Source: Alphaproteobacteria bacterium
Lineage (GTDB): Bacteria > Pseudomonadota > Alphaproteobacteria > Sphingomonadales > Emcibacteraceae
DNA: 64,000 nt
Assembly: GCA_002401455.1 (NCBI GenBank)
Contig: NVTE01000004.1
Location: 1 to 64,000 of the forward strand
Direction of reading: 5' to 3'
Below are positions 18,409-27,180 of the stretch, piece after piece. Numbering within the stretch: the stretch's first letter is position 1; the number at the start of each line of letters is the position of its first letter. The notes below the pieces were generated by a model. That model had not been told where the DNA came from. It saw only the letters and a list, made by a program, of their open reading frames with translations, and made no database searches. A program made the translations under genes and the position numbers.

Positions 18409-19434
18409 TCATTTGGCCGATAAATAATCAACCGCCTGCGTCACCAATCCATCGATAATTTCCTGAGTTGGCATCTCTTTTTTGATGGTACCGACAATCT
18501 GTCCCGCCATGAGGGAGCCTGATTCCACATCCCCGTCAATGACAGCTTTACGTAGAGCCCCGGCCCAATAATGTTCGATTTCAAGCTGGGCGGCTTTCAT
18601 GTCCAATTCACCGGACTGATGGCGGTCAATAACATCACGTTGGGCCTGCATGAAGGATTCTGAGGCCTTGTTTTTCAGGGCCCGCACCGGAATAACCGGA
18701 AAACGCGGGTCAAGCTGCACCGAGATGATGGCATCCCGGCTGTTGCCGCGCATGAAGGCTTTTTTGAATTTTTCATGGGCAATGGATTCAGTAGCACAGA
18801 CAAACAGGCTGCCGAGCTGAACCCCAGCCGCGCCCATTTCCAGGTAAGAGACCATGGTTTCGCCGCGGCCAATGCCGCCAGCGACAAACACCGGCACATC
18901 CTTAATATGAGGCAGAATTTCCTGGGCCAGGACCGACGTCGAGACCGGACCAATATGACCACCGGCTTCCGAGCCTTCGATGACGATCGCATCGGCACCG
19001 GAACGGATCATCTTCTTGGCCAGAATCAAGGCCGGCGCAAAACAAATCACCTTGGCCCCGCCGTCTTTCAGACGTTTGATATCAACCGCCGCCGGAATAC
19101 CACCGGCCAGAACCACATGAGGCATTTCATGCTTCAGGCAGACATCGATCAGATCGCTGATATCAGGGTGCATGGTAATCAGATTGACCGCAAACGGCTT
19201 ATCCGTCATCGCCTTAGTCGCGGTGATTTCAGCGTCCAGCAGATCCGGGGTCATGCTGCCACAGGCAATCACGCCAAAGCCGCCGGCATTAGAGATGGCC
19301 GCCACCAGATTTCTTTCAGAGACCCAACTCATGGCCCCACCGAGAATGGCATGCTCAACACCAAGGAAGTCTTTGCCCCGCTGCCACAGGTCAGTTAACC
19401 GTTTCTGAGCGAATTCAGAATCTGATGTCGTCAT
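18409..19434 (-). CDS. Nitronate monooxygenase-like FMN oxidoreductase (FabK/NMO family)
   Basis: This 341-residue FMN-dependent TIM barrel carries EGSEAGGHIG (about 155-164), with the histidine used by nitronate monooxygenases, and the phosphate-binding AGGIGRGETMVSYLEMGAAG near 185-204. Such enzymes oxidise alkyl nitronates or, in the FabK branch, reduce enoyl-ACP; sequence alone does not separate the two. It lies 26 bp after lysC and 59 bp before ptsP, so it is probably part of that message. A possible house-cleaning role against nitronate toxicity is inference. Confidence 0.8.
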   Translation of the reverse strand: MTTSDSEFAQKRLTDLWQRGKDFLGVEHAILGGAMSWVSERNLVAAISNAGGFGVIACGSMTPDLLDAEITATKAMTDKPFAVNLITMHPDISDLIDVCLKHEMPHVVLAGGIPAAVDIKRLKDGGAKVICFAPALILAKKMIRSGADAIVIEGSEAGGHIGPVSTSVLAQEILPHIKDVPVFVAGGIGRGETMVSYLEMGAAGVQLGSLFVCATESIAHEKFKKAFMRGNSRDAIISVQLDPRFPVIPVRALKNKASESFMQAQRDVIDRHQSGELDMKAAQLEIEHYWAGALRKAVIDGDVESGSLMAGQIVGTIKKEMPTQEIIDGLVTQAVDYLSAK

Positions 19435-19460
19435 AGTTTTATCCCTTTGCCGTCTTGTTG

Positions 19461-20690
19461 TTATTCTGCGTGCTGATCAGAATCAAGGCCAAACACCGTG
19501 TGCAATGCCCGGACGGCCAATTCATAATATTCGGCCCTGATCAGGACACTGATTTTAATTTCCGAGGTTGAAATTACCTGGATATTGATGCCTTTTGCCG
19601 CCAGCGTCTCAAACATGCGGGCGGCAACCCCGGCGTGGGACCTCATACCGACACCGATCACCGAAATCTTGACCACTTCGGTATCAGACATCAGCTTGGC
19701 ATATTTCACATGGCCGGTTGCTTTGAGAATTTCCGTGGCTTTATCCACATCATTTTCCGGCACGGTAAAGGTCAGGTCGGTCTTCTTACCGTCTTCGGAT
19801 ATATTCTGAATGATCATATCCACATTGACATGGCCATCGGCCAGTGGGCCGAAGATTTCACCGGCGATACCCGGGGTATTTTCCACACCAACCAGGGTGA
19901 TCTTGGCTTCATTTTTGGCATAGGCAATGCCACTGACTACTTGTTTTTCCACAATTTCATCCTCATCAACAACCAGAGTTCCCGGCTTGTCTGTAAAACT
20001 TGATAACACTTGAAGGCGAACCCCGTGGTTCATGGCCATGGCCACCGACCGGGTTTCCAGCACTTTGGCCCCCAGTGACGCCATTTCAAGCATTTCCTCA
20101 TAGGTAATTTTATCCAGCTTACGCGCCGCCGGTACAATACGAGGGTCGGTGGTATAGACCCCTTCCACATCGGTATAGATATCACAGCGGTCCGCGTTCA
20201 GGGCCGCCGCCAGTGCCACGGCTGTGGTATCCGAGCCGCCCCGGCCCAGGGTGGTGATCCGGTTATCGTCGGAAATACCCTGAAAGCCTGCCAGCACGCA
20301 GACGATGTTGTCTTCCAGCCGTTCAATCATCTGGCTCGGGTCAATCGTTTCTATCCGGGCAGAGCCGTGAACATTGTTGGTTTTGATCGGCACCTGCCAG
20401 CCCAGCCAGGACCGGGCAGAAATACCCATATTCTGTAACACAAGCGCCAGCAGGCCAGCCGTGACCTGCTCACCGGAGGAGAGGACGGAATCATATTCCC
20501 GCGCATCATGGAGGGGGGAGGCTTCCTTGACCCATTTAACCAACTGATCCGTAGTGCCGGCCATGGCCGAAACCACGACCGCGACCTGGTTGCCCGCATC
20601 TGTTTCTTTTTTAATACGTTTGGCAACTGCCCGTATCCGGTCTAGATTGGCGACAGAAGTTCCGCCAAATTTCATTACTATTCGTGACAT
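19461..20690 (-). CDS. lysC: Aspartate kinase
   Basis: The 409-residue protein begins with the kinase signature [14 protein letters not shown] and carries [18 protein letters not shown] near residues 147-164, which bind ATP and aspartate. The C-terminal third holds two ACT domains (about 265-335 and 345-405) for feedback control by lysine and threonine. It makes aspartyl phosphate, the first step towards lysine, threonine, methionine and diaminopimelate. It heads the lysC/NMO-like/ptsP run and is divergent from ubiG across a 171-bp AT-rich gap that must contain both promoters. Confidence 0.97.
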   Translation of the reverse strand: MSRIVMKFGGTSVANLDRIRAVAKRIKKETDAGNQVAVVVSAMAGTTDQLVKWVKEASPLHDAREYDSVLSSGEQVTAGLLALVLQNMGISARSWLGWQVPIKTNNVHGSARIETIDPSQMIERLEDNIVCVLAGFQGISDDNRITTLGRGGSDTTAVALAAALNADRCDIYTDVEGVYTTDPRIVPAARKLDKITYEEMLEMASLGAKVLETRSVAMAMNHGVRLQVLSSFTDKPGTLVVDEDEIVEKQVVSGIAYAKNEAKITLVGVENTPGIAGEIFGPLADGHVNVDMIIQNISEDGKKTDLTFTVPENDVDKATEILKATGHVKYAKLMSDTEVVKISVIGVGMRSHAGVAARMFETLAAKGINIQVISTSEIKISVLIRAEYYELAVRALHTVFGLDSDQHAE

Positions 20691-20861
20691 AATTAACTCT
20701 TTTTTGCCTTATCTGAAGCGTCTGGACAGACTGAATGCGCGCTATACATATACGTTCAAGGGGGCCTCACGCAAGTGGCCAATGAAATATAATATGGTTT
20801 TTGCTGGAATATGATGAAACTTTGACTAAATTAAGGTCATAATGAAGGGTAAAGAAGACAA

Positions 20862-21659
20862 ATGACCAAAACACAAGACAAACCCGCCAGCGAAAAAATT
20901 TCCGCCTCTGTTGATCCGGCTGAGGTCGCGCATTTTTCCGCCATGGCCGCCACCTGGTGGGACCCGAACGGCCCCTTCAAGCCTCTGCATAAACTCAACC
21001 CGACCCGCATTGGCTATGCCCGGGACAGCCTGTGTCGCTATTTTGACCGTGACCCCAAAGAAGCCCTGCCCCTAAAGGGCCTGCGCCTCCTTGACATTGG
21101 CTGTGGCGGCGGCCTGCTGTCCGAACCCCTGGCCCGGCTTGGGGCGACCATGATCGGGGCCGACGCGGCAGAAAAAAACATCCGCACCGCCCAGGCCCAC
21201 GCCGATGAGATGGGCTTGACCATAGACTATCGTCACATCACCGCCGAGGAACTGGCCGCAGCTGGCGAAAAATTTGACGCCATCCTCAATATGGAGGTGA
21301 TCGAGCATGTGGCCGATATCCCGTCATTCCTCAACGCCTGTCATAGTCTGCTGAAAGAAGAAGGCTGTATGGTGGTCTCGACCCTGAACCGGACCGCCAA
21401 ATCCTGGGCCATGGCCATTGCCGGGGCCGAATATATCATGCGCTGGCTGCCCCACGGCACCCATGACTGGCATAAATTCCTTAAACCCTCGGAACTGACC
21501 CGGTCCTTAAGCAACAGCGGCTTTGAGACCATCGACCTAAAGGGCATGGTTTATCACCTGCTGTCCGGGGCCTGGTCGCTGGATGACAAGGATTTTTCTG
21601 TCAATTATCTGGTGCTGGCCCAAAAAATGCCCCCAACGGGTAAGACAGATCATGGTTAA
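20862..21659 (+). CDS. ubiG: Ubiquinone biosynthesis O-methyltransferase
   Basis: This 265-residue SAM methyltransferase carries out both O-methylations of the ubiquinone ring. Motif I is LLDIGCGGGLLSEPLARLGA (about 75-94). The family-typical N-terminal FSAMAATWWDPNGPFKPLH (about 25-43) and a NMEVIEHVADIP segment are present. It is divergent from lysC, which is the standard alphaproteobacterial arrangement. Its end overlaps the fdhD start by 8 bp, so fdhD is co-translated although the two functions are not obviously linked. Confidence 0.95.
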   Translation: MTKTQDKPASEKISASVDPAEVAHFSAMAATWWDPNGPFKPLHKLNPTRIGYARDSLCRYFDRDPKEALPLKGLRLLDIGCGGGLLSEPLARLGATMIGADAAEKNIRTAQAHADEMGLTIDYRHITAEELAAAGEKFDAILNMEVIEHVADIPSFLNACHSLLKEEGCMVVSTLNRTAKSWAMAIAGAEYIMRWLPHGTHDWHKFLKPSELTRSLSNSGFETIDLKGMVYHLLSGAWSLDDKDFSVNYLVLAQKMPPTGKTDHG

Positions 21660-22455
21660 GGGCACCGGGACCTATCGCCCGCGCATCTGGCGACCCGATA
21701 AGTCGTGGGTTGAAGAGCGCACTGTCGCCAGTGAAATCCCCCTCGCCCTGGAATATAACTGTATCAGCCATGCCGTGATGATGGTCTCGCCGATGAATCT
21801 CACCGATTTCGCCCGGGGCTTCAGCCTGACCGAAGGCATCATTGATACCCTGGATGATATCCTGGATATCACGATAACACCCGCCGACAAGGGCCTGATT
21901 GCCGCCCTGGAAATATCGCCTGACTGCTTCAGTCGCCTGGACCAGTTCAAACGAACCCTGGCTGGACGCACCGGCTGTGGGCTCTGTGGAATCGACCGGC
22001 TGGACCATGCCATCCGACCATTGCATCCGGTTATAAGCCAACTTACCGTAAATGCAGAAGTTGTCTATAACAGCATGCAGGCCCTGACCGACCTTCAGGT
22101 ACAAAATAAAAAAACCGGGGCTCTCCATGCCGCCGCCTTTGTCCGCAAAGACGGTGAAATTCTATGCCTGCGAGAAGATATTGGCCGCCATAATGCCCTG
22201 GACAAGCTGATCGGTCATATGATGACGGAAAAGATTGACCCGGCCAGCGGCTTTGCCTTGATCACCAGCCGGTGCAGTTTTGAGATGGTCCATAAATGTG
22301 CGACCTTTGGCATTCCGCTGCTGGCGGCGGTCTCCGCGACCACGGACCTGGCCCTGAAACTAGCGGAAGATGCCGACTTAACCCTGATCGCCTTCACCCG
22401 GCGCGAAGGCATGAATATCTATTGTGACCCCCGGAACAGGCTGCGCTATGACTGA
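21652..22455 (+). CDS. fdhD: Formate dehydrogenase accessory sulfurtransferase
   Basis: The protein has about 267 residues and carries the conserved TGCGLCGID cysteine motif (about 104-112), which shuttles sulfur from IscS-type desulfurases to the molybdenum cofactor of formate dehydrogenase. A YNCISHAVMMVSP segment near the N-terminus and SRCSFEMVHK towards the end fit the family. The track start at 21583 lies within ubiG. ATG 21652 gives a normal length. mobA, which attaches GMP to the same cofactor, is convergent just downstream, so this is a small Mo-cofactor cluster. No formate dehydrogenase structural gene is in the window. Confidence 0.93.
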   Translation: MVKGTGTYRPRIWRPDKSWVEERTVASEIPLALEYNCISHAVMMVSPMNLTDFARGFSLTEGIIDTLDDILDITITPADKGLIAALEISPDCFSRLDQFKRTLAGRTGCGLCGIDRLDHAIRPLHPVISQLTVNAEVVYNSMQALTDLQVQNKKTGALHAAAFVRKDGEILCLREDIGRHNALDKLIGHMMTEKIDPASGFALITSRCSFEMVHKCATFGIPLLAAVSATTDLALKLAEDADLTLIAFTRREGMNIYCDPRNRLRYD

Positions 22456-22594
22456 AGACTTCACCCATCGCCTGACCATCCTGGCCGGGCAACCGCTGTC
22501 TAAAGCGGCGGGTTACGCGCCGATAGAGTCCTTCACCGTGAAAACCTCAGACAATATTGAGGTTCCCCTGATCAGAATGGGTAAGTCTATTTAA
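22448..22594 (+). CDS. Small ORF overlapping fdhD (48 residues, unrecognised)
   Basis: An ATG 8 bp inside the fdhD end (ATGACTGA overlap) opens a 48-codon frame ending in TAA 8 bp inside the convergent mobA end, so it fills the gap exactly. The predicted product (begins MTEDFTHRL, ends RMGKSI) is soluble and mixed in composition, with no domain I know. Overlap of stop and start is the same coupling used by ubiG-fdhD, which supports translation. Short length and lack of homology knowledge keep this uncertain; it is absent from the ORF track. Confidence 0.35.
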   Translation: MTEDFTHRLTILAGQPLSKAAGYAPIESFTVKTSDNIEVPLIRMGKSI

Positions 22595-23210
22595 AGTCAG
22601 AACTCAGATACTGCTCCGCCGCTTCCAGGTCTTCGATCCGGTTGATATTAAAGAACGGGTCGGGGTTCTTGTTGTCCCAGACAACTTCCTTATGAGAGTG
22701 ACGCGCAATCCAGCCCCTGACCCTCCGGTCGCCCTGTTCCAGATAAGCCGCGAGATCTTGCCGTAAGGATACCGCAAACAGGCCCATCACCGGATGAATT
22801 TTATCCCCGGAACGGGCGATCGCAATGGGCATATTCTGAACTGCCCTTAACTGGGCGACATAATCACCCGGAAAGAAGGGGCTGTCACTGGAAAAGGTGA
22901 TAATATGAGCGTATCCCTGGGCCTCAGCTGACGTCATGGTCGCAAGTATTCCGCCGAGTGGTCCGGCATCCGGCACCTCATCTCCGATAATATCCAGGCC
23001 ATAAGCGGCGACCCGCGCCGGATCACCGTTAACATTGAGCATCAGGTCGGGCAGTTGTTTCCGCGCCCGGTGAATGATATGGCCGAGTAAGGTTGTCCCG
23101 CCAAAAGGGGCGAGAAATTTATCAATAGGATAAGAGTGGCTTGAAGGGGAGTCCTGGAATCTGCGCGACTGGCCGCCGGCAATAATGACCCCGAGAGGCC
23201 CCGGGCGCAT
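22587..23210 (-). CDS. mobA: Molybdenum cofactor guanylyltransferase
   Basis: The 207-residue nucleotidyltransferase begins VIIAGGQSRRFQ (about 8-19), the GTP-binding loop of MobA, followed by DKFLAPFGG with the catalytic lysine and later SDSPFFPGDYV. It adds GMP to molybdopterin to make the MGD form used by DMSO-reductase-family enzymes such as formate dehydrogenase. The insert between RRFQ and DKF (about a dozen residues rich in Ser/Pro/His) is longer than in most MobA proteins. It follows the DUF1178 gene after 2 bp and converges with fdhD. Confidence 0.92.
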   Translation of the reverse strand: MRPGPLGVIIAGGQSRRFQDSPSSHSYPIDKFLAPFGGTTLLGHIIHRARKQLPDLMLNVNGDPARVAAYGLDIIGDEVPDAGPLGGILATMTSAEAQGYAHIITFSSDSPFFPGDYVAQLRAVQNMPIAIARSGDKIHPVMGLFAVSLRQDLAAYLEQGDRRVRGWIARHSHKEVVWDNKNPDPFFNINRIEDLEAAEQYLSSDFK

Positions 23211-23212
23211 GA

Positions 23213-23713
23213 TCAGCTGTCCAGCTTGCCAAGGCCCGGCACGGGAAGAATATCAACCCCGTCATTGAGCAGTTCTTCGGTTTCTTCCAAAGTAGCTTCG
23301 CCGTAAATACCGCGGGTTTCGGCATCACCATCATGAATGGCCCGGGCTTCTTTCGCGAAATTCTCGCCCACATATTCACATTCTTTTTTCACATGATTGC
23401 GGTATTTTTTCATGGTGTTATGCATATGCTCCAGGGCGCGTTTCACGTCCTCGGCACTGGCTTCCATGGAATCCGGCACATTGGCACTGGCCGCGACCAT
23501 ATGATCCGCCTTGATAAAATCAGGCCCTGGCCTTGGTCTTCTGTTGCTCTTGGCCGGAATGTTAGGCGACATCAGGGATTTTGAGACGCTGGTGCTGCCA
23601 CAGAAAGGACATTCCACCTGATCGGACATGGCCTGATCCTCATAGGCCTCGCTATTTCGAAACCATGCTTCAAACACGTGATTTTCTTCACACCTGAGAT
23701 CAAAAACGATCAT
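23213..23713 (-). CDS. DUF1178 family protein
   Basis: This 166-residue protein of unknown function has the family N-terminus IVFDLRCEENHVFEAWF and a zinc-ribbon-like ECPFCGS motif near residue 34-40. With the earlier Cys9 the pattern looks metal-binding. The track starts at a TTG; ATG 23713 with GGAAG 6 nt upstream is preferred. The gene order grxC, nitrilase-like, DUF1178 is conserved in alphaproteobacteria and suggests a redox or repair link, which is inference. A 6-bp stem (GTAACC/GGTTAC) spans the preceding stop codon. Confidence 0.85.
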   Translation of the reverse strand: MIVFDLRCEENHVFEAWFRNSEAYEDQAMSDQVECPFCGSTSVSKSLMSPNIPAKSNRRPRPGPDFIKADHMVAASANVPDSMEASAEDVKRALEHMHNTMKKYRNHVKKECEYVGENFAKEARAIHDGDAETRGIYGEATLEETEELLNDGVDILPVPGLGKLDS

Positions 23714-23752
23714 AGTCAACTTCCATTCATCACGTCTGTAACCTTGTTGCGG

Positions 23753-24598
23753 TTACGGTATAATTTTCCGGTCGTGGCTCAGAGACGGAATCCGCGATCT
23801 GGCTTTATCCACCAGGGCCGGATCAATTTCCGCAACAATGACACCCACATCCGTGCCGCCATCATCTATTATATCGCCCCATGGGTCAACTAAAAGTGAC
23901 CGGCCGTAAGTATCACGTCCCTCACCCCGGGCATTGAAATGGCGTCCCGTCTGAGCCGGGGCAAAGACAAAGCTGCCATTTTCAATGGCCCGCGCCCGGA
24001 GCAGAATATGCCAATGGGCCTGGCCGGTGACTTTGGTAAAGGCGGCCGGAACCGCGATCATGCCCGCGCCCCCCTGAGCCAGCCGTCGATACAGATGGGG
24101 AAAGCGCAGATCATAACAGATGCTCAGACCCAGTGCGCCCCAGGGGGTCGCCACGGTCACCGCCCGGTCACCGGCTTGGTACGACCGGGATTCCCGGTAA
24201 CTTTCCCCGCCGGGAAGATCCACATCAAACATGTGAATTTTATCATATTGGTCCGCCACATGACCGTCCGGGGAAAGGACAAAACAGCGGTTGGCGATCT
24301 TGTCCCCCACCTGAATAGCCATAGAGCCGATCACCAGCCAGATGTTGAGCTCTTTCGCCAGTGCCTGAAAGACCGGCAGGCTCGGGTCTTCATCCTGGCC
24401 ATATATTTTGCCGAGCAAGGCTGTGCGGTCCAGTTCCAGCAGCGTCGTCATCTCCGGGGTCAGCACAAGGGTTGCCCCCCGGGCCGCTGCCTCACGGATC
24501 AGACGTTCGGCTGCCGCCATATTTTCCGCCACCTGATTGGTCGAGGACATCTGGACCAGACCAACGGCGAATTTATCCTGCTTGCTTATATCCGCCAT
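23753..24598 (-). CDS. Carbon-nitrogen hydrolase (Nit/omega-amidase-like)
   Basis: The 281-residue nitrilase-superfamily protein shows the Glu-Lys-Cys triad: glutamate in TPEMTTLLEL (near 47), lysine in YDKIHMFDVDLPGG (near 115) and cysteine in GLSICYDLRFPHLY (near 155). The DLPGGESYRES segment is typical of the Nit1/deaminated-glutathione amidase branch. That branch repairs deaminated glutathione, and the gene overlaps grxC (glutaredoxin) by one base, which fits a glutathione-repair role. Substrate assignment is inference from family and neighbour. Confidence 0.88.
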   Translation of the reverse strand: MADISKQDKFAVGLVQMSSTNQVAENMAAAERLIREAAARGATLVLTPEMTTLLELDRTALLGKIYGQDEDPSLPVFQALAKELNIWLVIGSMAIQVGDKIANRCFVLSPDGHVADQYDKIHMFDVDLPGGESYRESRSYQAGDRAVTVATPWGALGLSICYDLRFPHLYRRLAQGGAGMIAVPAAFTKVTGQAHWHILLRARAIENGSFVFAPAQTGRHFNARGEGRDTYGRSLLVDPWGDIIDDGGTDVGVIVAEIDPALVDKARSRIPSLSHDRKIIP

Positions 24599-24852
24599 CA
24601 GCCGAGCAGAGCGTCCAGCTTGCCAGACCTCTCCAGGGCAAAAAGTTCATCACAGCCGCCCACATGTTTGTCGCCGATAAAAATCTGCGGCACGGTCAGG
24701 CCGCCGCGTGACCGGTCAATCATGATCGGGCGCTGGTCCGGGTTTTTACCAATATCAATTTCATCAAATTTCTGGCCTTTTTCCTTCAATAAGGATTTTG
24801 CGCCCACACAATAGGGGCAGAGCAATTTGGTATAAATCGTAATTTTTGTCAT
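24598..24852 (-). CDS. grxC: Glutaredoxin 3
   Basis: The 84-residue thioredoxin-fold protein has a dithiol active site LLCPYCVGAK (Cys11-Pro-Tyr-Cys14) and the glutathione-binding LTVPQIFIGDKHVGGCDEL (about 49-67). It reduces disulfides and glutathione adducts. The track begins 21 residues upstream; ATG 24852 gives the standard MTKITIYTKLLCPYC start. It shares a base with the following nitrilase-like gene and is downstream of comF on the same strand. Confidence 0.93.
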   Translation of the reverse strand: MTKITIYTKLLCPYCVGAKSLLKEKGQKFDEIDIGKNPDQRPIMIDRSRGGLTVPQIFIGDKHVGGCDELFALERSGKLDALLG

Positions 24853-24970
24853 AATCGCCACTTCAATATCTAATACAGTCGGCCTTATACTTAGGGTGAC
24901 AGCAAATATTTTCAATAGCCCCCCGCCTTTTCGAGAGCTGTCCTTTTCTCTGGCCCTGATTTTGGCCCCC

Positions 24971-25777
24971 TCAACAGACCCGGGCCAGGGTCACGACCTC
25001 GACCCTTCCGGCCCCGGCCCGTTTGAGAATTTTAGCACAGCCGCCAACGGTCGCCCCGGTGGTATACACATCATCAATCAGAAGGATGGTCCGGTCCCGG
25101 ATTATCTGATCATAGCCCGCGCGCAACCGGAACGCTCCGGCCACATTGCGTTTGCGGCGACCAAAATTGCCATTCTGAGGCGGGGTATGTTTCGCCCGGG
25201 CCAACAGGTCGGGACAATAGTCATAGTTTTTTTTAGCGGCAAAAGCCTGCGCCAGGAGCGCCGCCTGATTATAGCGCCGCTTGCCCAGACGTTTTTTATG
25301 CAGCGGCACCGGCACCACGATAACGCCAGATTTGACCTGCTCCAGAGACAGGGACTGAGCCGCCTGGACCAACAACTGACCGAAAAAATCCACATAGTCA
25401 GTGCGGTCGCCATGCTTGAAAGAAATGATCATCCGCCGCGAGCCGTCATCATAGCGCAGCGCCGCCCGCGCCCGGTCATAGGGCGGGGACTGGACCTGAC
25501 ATTTACCGCAAAGGCTGGCCGCAACCTGAAAATCAAACGGATAGCCACAACAGAGGCAGGCTGGTCCCTGGAGAAAATCCAGTTTCTGCCAGCAATCAGC
25601 ACAGATTCGCCCCTTATTCTGCCCCCCAGCCTGAACGCCGGTGCCGCAGGACAGGCAGCGCGGTGGCAGCAACTGGTCCAACAGGCGGTGGCTCCAGTAT
25701 GTCAGATGGTGGGCCACTTGCTGGCCCATATTCAGGATCAGGCCTTGGCGCAGGTTAGTTTTTTGAGGTACGGTCAT
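24971..25777 (-). CDS. ComF family phosphoribosyltransferase-like protein
   Basis: The protein has about 268 residues. An N-terminal zinc-finger region carries four CxxC pairs (CLSCG, CADC, CLCCG, CGKC; about residues 40-105), and a PRPP-binding motif LLIDDVYTTGAT lies near 228-239. ComF proteins aid uptake of transforming DNA in competent species but are widespread where competence is unknown. The track start lies 26 residues upstream; ATG 25777 gives the usual length. It is divergent from the BioC-like methyltransferase, with only 44 bp between them. Confidence 0.88.
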   Translation of the reverse strand: MTVPQKTNLRQGLILNMGQQVAHHLTYWSHRLLDQLLPPRCLSCGTGVQAGGQNKGRICADCWQKLDFLQGPACLCCGYPFDFQVAASLCGKCQVQSPPYDRARAALRYDDGSRRMIISFKHGDRTDYVDFFGQLLVQAAQSLSLEQVKSGVIVVPVPLHKKRLGKRRYNQAALLAQAFAAKKNYDYCPDLLARAKHTPPQNGNFGRRKRNVAGAFRLRAGYDQIIRDRTILLIDDVYTTGATVGGCAKILKRAGAGRVEVVTLARVC

Positions 25778-25821
25778 ATTGTAGCTTTTCCCCCGGCGGC
25801 AAAAATGCCATATAAGCAAGT

Positions 25822-26706
25822 ATGACAAAAAAACTGCTTTCTGACAATCCGGCATTTATCTTTGACCGGCAGGCCCTGCGCCGCAACCGGGACCGGGCCG
25901 CGAAAACTTTCGCCGACCATGACTTTTTGCTGTGCGAGGTTGCCGACCGGCTGTATGATAAATATCTCGACATCAATCGGGATTTCACCACGATCCTCGA
26001 TCTGGGCTGTCATGACGGACCGCTGGCCGACCTGCTGAAAGATAAATTTGTCATCCGCCAGGACCTGTCCCGGAAATTCCTCGACCGGACCACCGGCCCC
26101 CGGGTCCAGGCCGATGAAGAATACCTGCCTTACCGGCCGGGCTCGCTCGATCTGGTACTGAGCAATCTCAGCCTGCACTGGGTCAATGACCTGCCGGGCT
26201 GCCTCGCCCAGATCAAGACGAGCCTGAAACCCGATGGCCTGTTTCTCTCGGCCCTGTTTGGCGGCGAGACCCTAAAAGAATTGCGCGCCTGCCTGATGGA
26301 GGCTGAAATGACTGTCCGCGGCGGTGCCAGCCCGCGGATTTCGCCCTTTGTCGGTGTCCGCGATGCCGGCAGCCTGCTCCAGCGCGCCGGGTTTGCCCTG
26401 CCGGTGGTTGATACCGACCGGATCACGGTGACCTATGAGAATGCGTTCAAATTGCTGGCGGAACTGAAGGGCATGGGCGAGGCAAATATCCTGCGTAAAC
26501 GCAGCCGCAGCCTGACGACGGCCCGGATCATGATGGAATGCGCCAGGCTCTATCAGGAAAAATTCGCCGATGACCGGGGCCGGATCACGGTGACCTTTGA
26601 CATCGTCTACCTGATGGGCTGGTCGCCCCACGAAAGCCAGCAAAAACCCCTAAAGCCCGGCCAAGACAAAGTCAGCATGACCGATTTCCTTGGCAAAGAG
26701 AACTAA
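25822..26706 (+). CDS. SAM-dependent methyltransferase, BioC/NDUFAF5-like
   Basis: This 294-residue class I methyltransferase has a modified motif I, ILDLGCHDGPLADLL (about 55-69), where GCHDG replaces the usual GCGxG. A LVLSNLSLHWVNDLPGCL segment (about 112-129) strongly resembles BioC and the mitochondrial complex I factor NDUFAF5. In alphaproteobacteria this comF-divergent gene is usually annotated only as a methyltransferase. No biotin genes are nearby, so a BioC role is not supported by context. An arginine hydroxylase/complex I role is possible from the NDUFAF5 likeness but is inference. Confidence 0.8.
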   Translation: MTKKLLSDNPAFIFDRQALRRNRDRAAKTFADHDFLLCEVADRLYDKYLDINRDFTTILDLGCHDGPLADLLKDKFVIRQDLSRKFLDRTTGPRVQADEEYLPYRPGSLDLVLSNLSLHWVNDLPGCLAQIKTSLKPDGLFLSALFGGETLKELRACLMEAEMTVRGGASPRISPFVGVRDAGSLLQRAGFALPVVDTDRITVTYENAFKLLAELKGMGEANILRKRSRSLTTARIMMECARLYQEKFADDRGRITVTFDIVYLMGWSPHESQQKPLKPGQDKVSMTDFLGKEN

Positions 26707-26736
26707 GGAATAAAGAGTAGCGGCTAAGCCCTCGGC

Positions 26737-27180
26737 CTACAGAAAATCCCTAATCATGGCGATCAGGGGTTCGTCGGCGGGGGGCATGGGGTATTTACTT
26801 AGGTCCTGAATCTTGACCCATTTCAGGCTCTGGCCTTCCTGGGCAGTCAGGATGCCGTCCCAGCGCCGACAGAGGAACATCGGCATCAACAGATGAAAGT
26901 CCTCATACATATGTGAGGCGAAGACAAAGGGCGCCAGGCAAGCCTCGGTCACATCAATATTCAGCTCTTCATTGAGCTCGCGGATCAGGGCGCGTTCCGG
27001 GGTTTCGCCAGCTTCGACCTTGCCGCCGGGAAATTCCCACAGGCCAGCCATGCTTTTGCCTTCGGGCCGCTGAGCCAGCAAAATCCGGCCATCAATATCA
27101 ATCATGATCACCGCCGCCACCAGCAGCAGATTTACCGGACCGGTCGGGCGGCCGGGGACATCGGGACAAAGTTGGCTCAT
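26737..27180 (-). CDS. mutT: 8-oxo-dGTP diphosphatase (Nudix)
   Basis: The 147-residue protein carries a full Nudix box, GGKVEAGETPERALIRELNEEL (about 52-73), matching GX5EX7REUXEEXGU. The region before it (ILLAQRPEGKSMAGLWEFP) is typical of MutT, which removes oxidised dGTP from the pool. It begins 4 bp inside the GNAT gene end (ATGA), so it is the last gene of the argJ-GNAT-mutT unit. This argJ-mutT arrangement is widespread in the class. Confidence 0.92.
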   Translation of the reverse strand: MSQLCPDVPGRPTGPVNLLLVAAVIMIDIDGRILLAQRPEGKSMAGLWEFPGGKVEAGETPERALIRELNEELNIDVTEACLAPFVFASHMYEDFHLLMPMFLCRRWDGILTAQEGQSLKWVKIQDLSKYPMPPADEPLIAMIRDFL

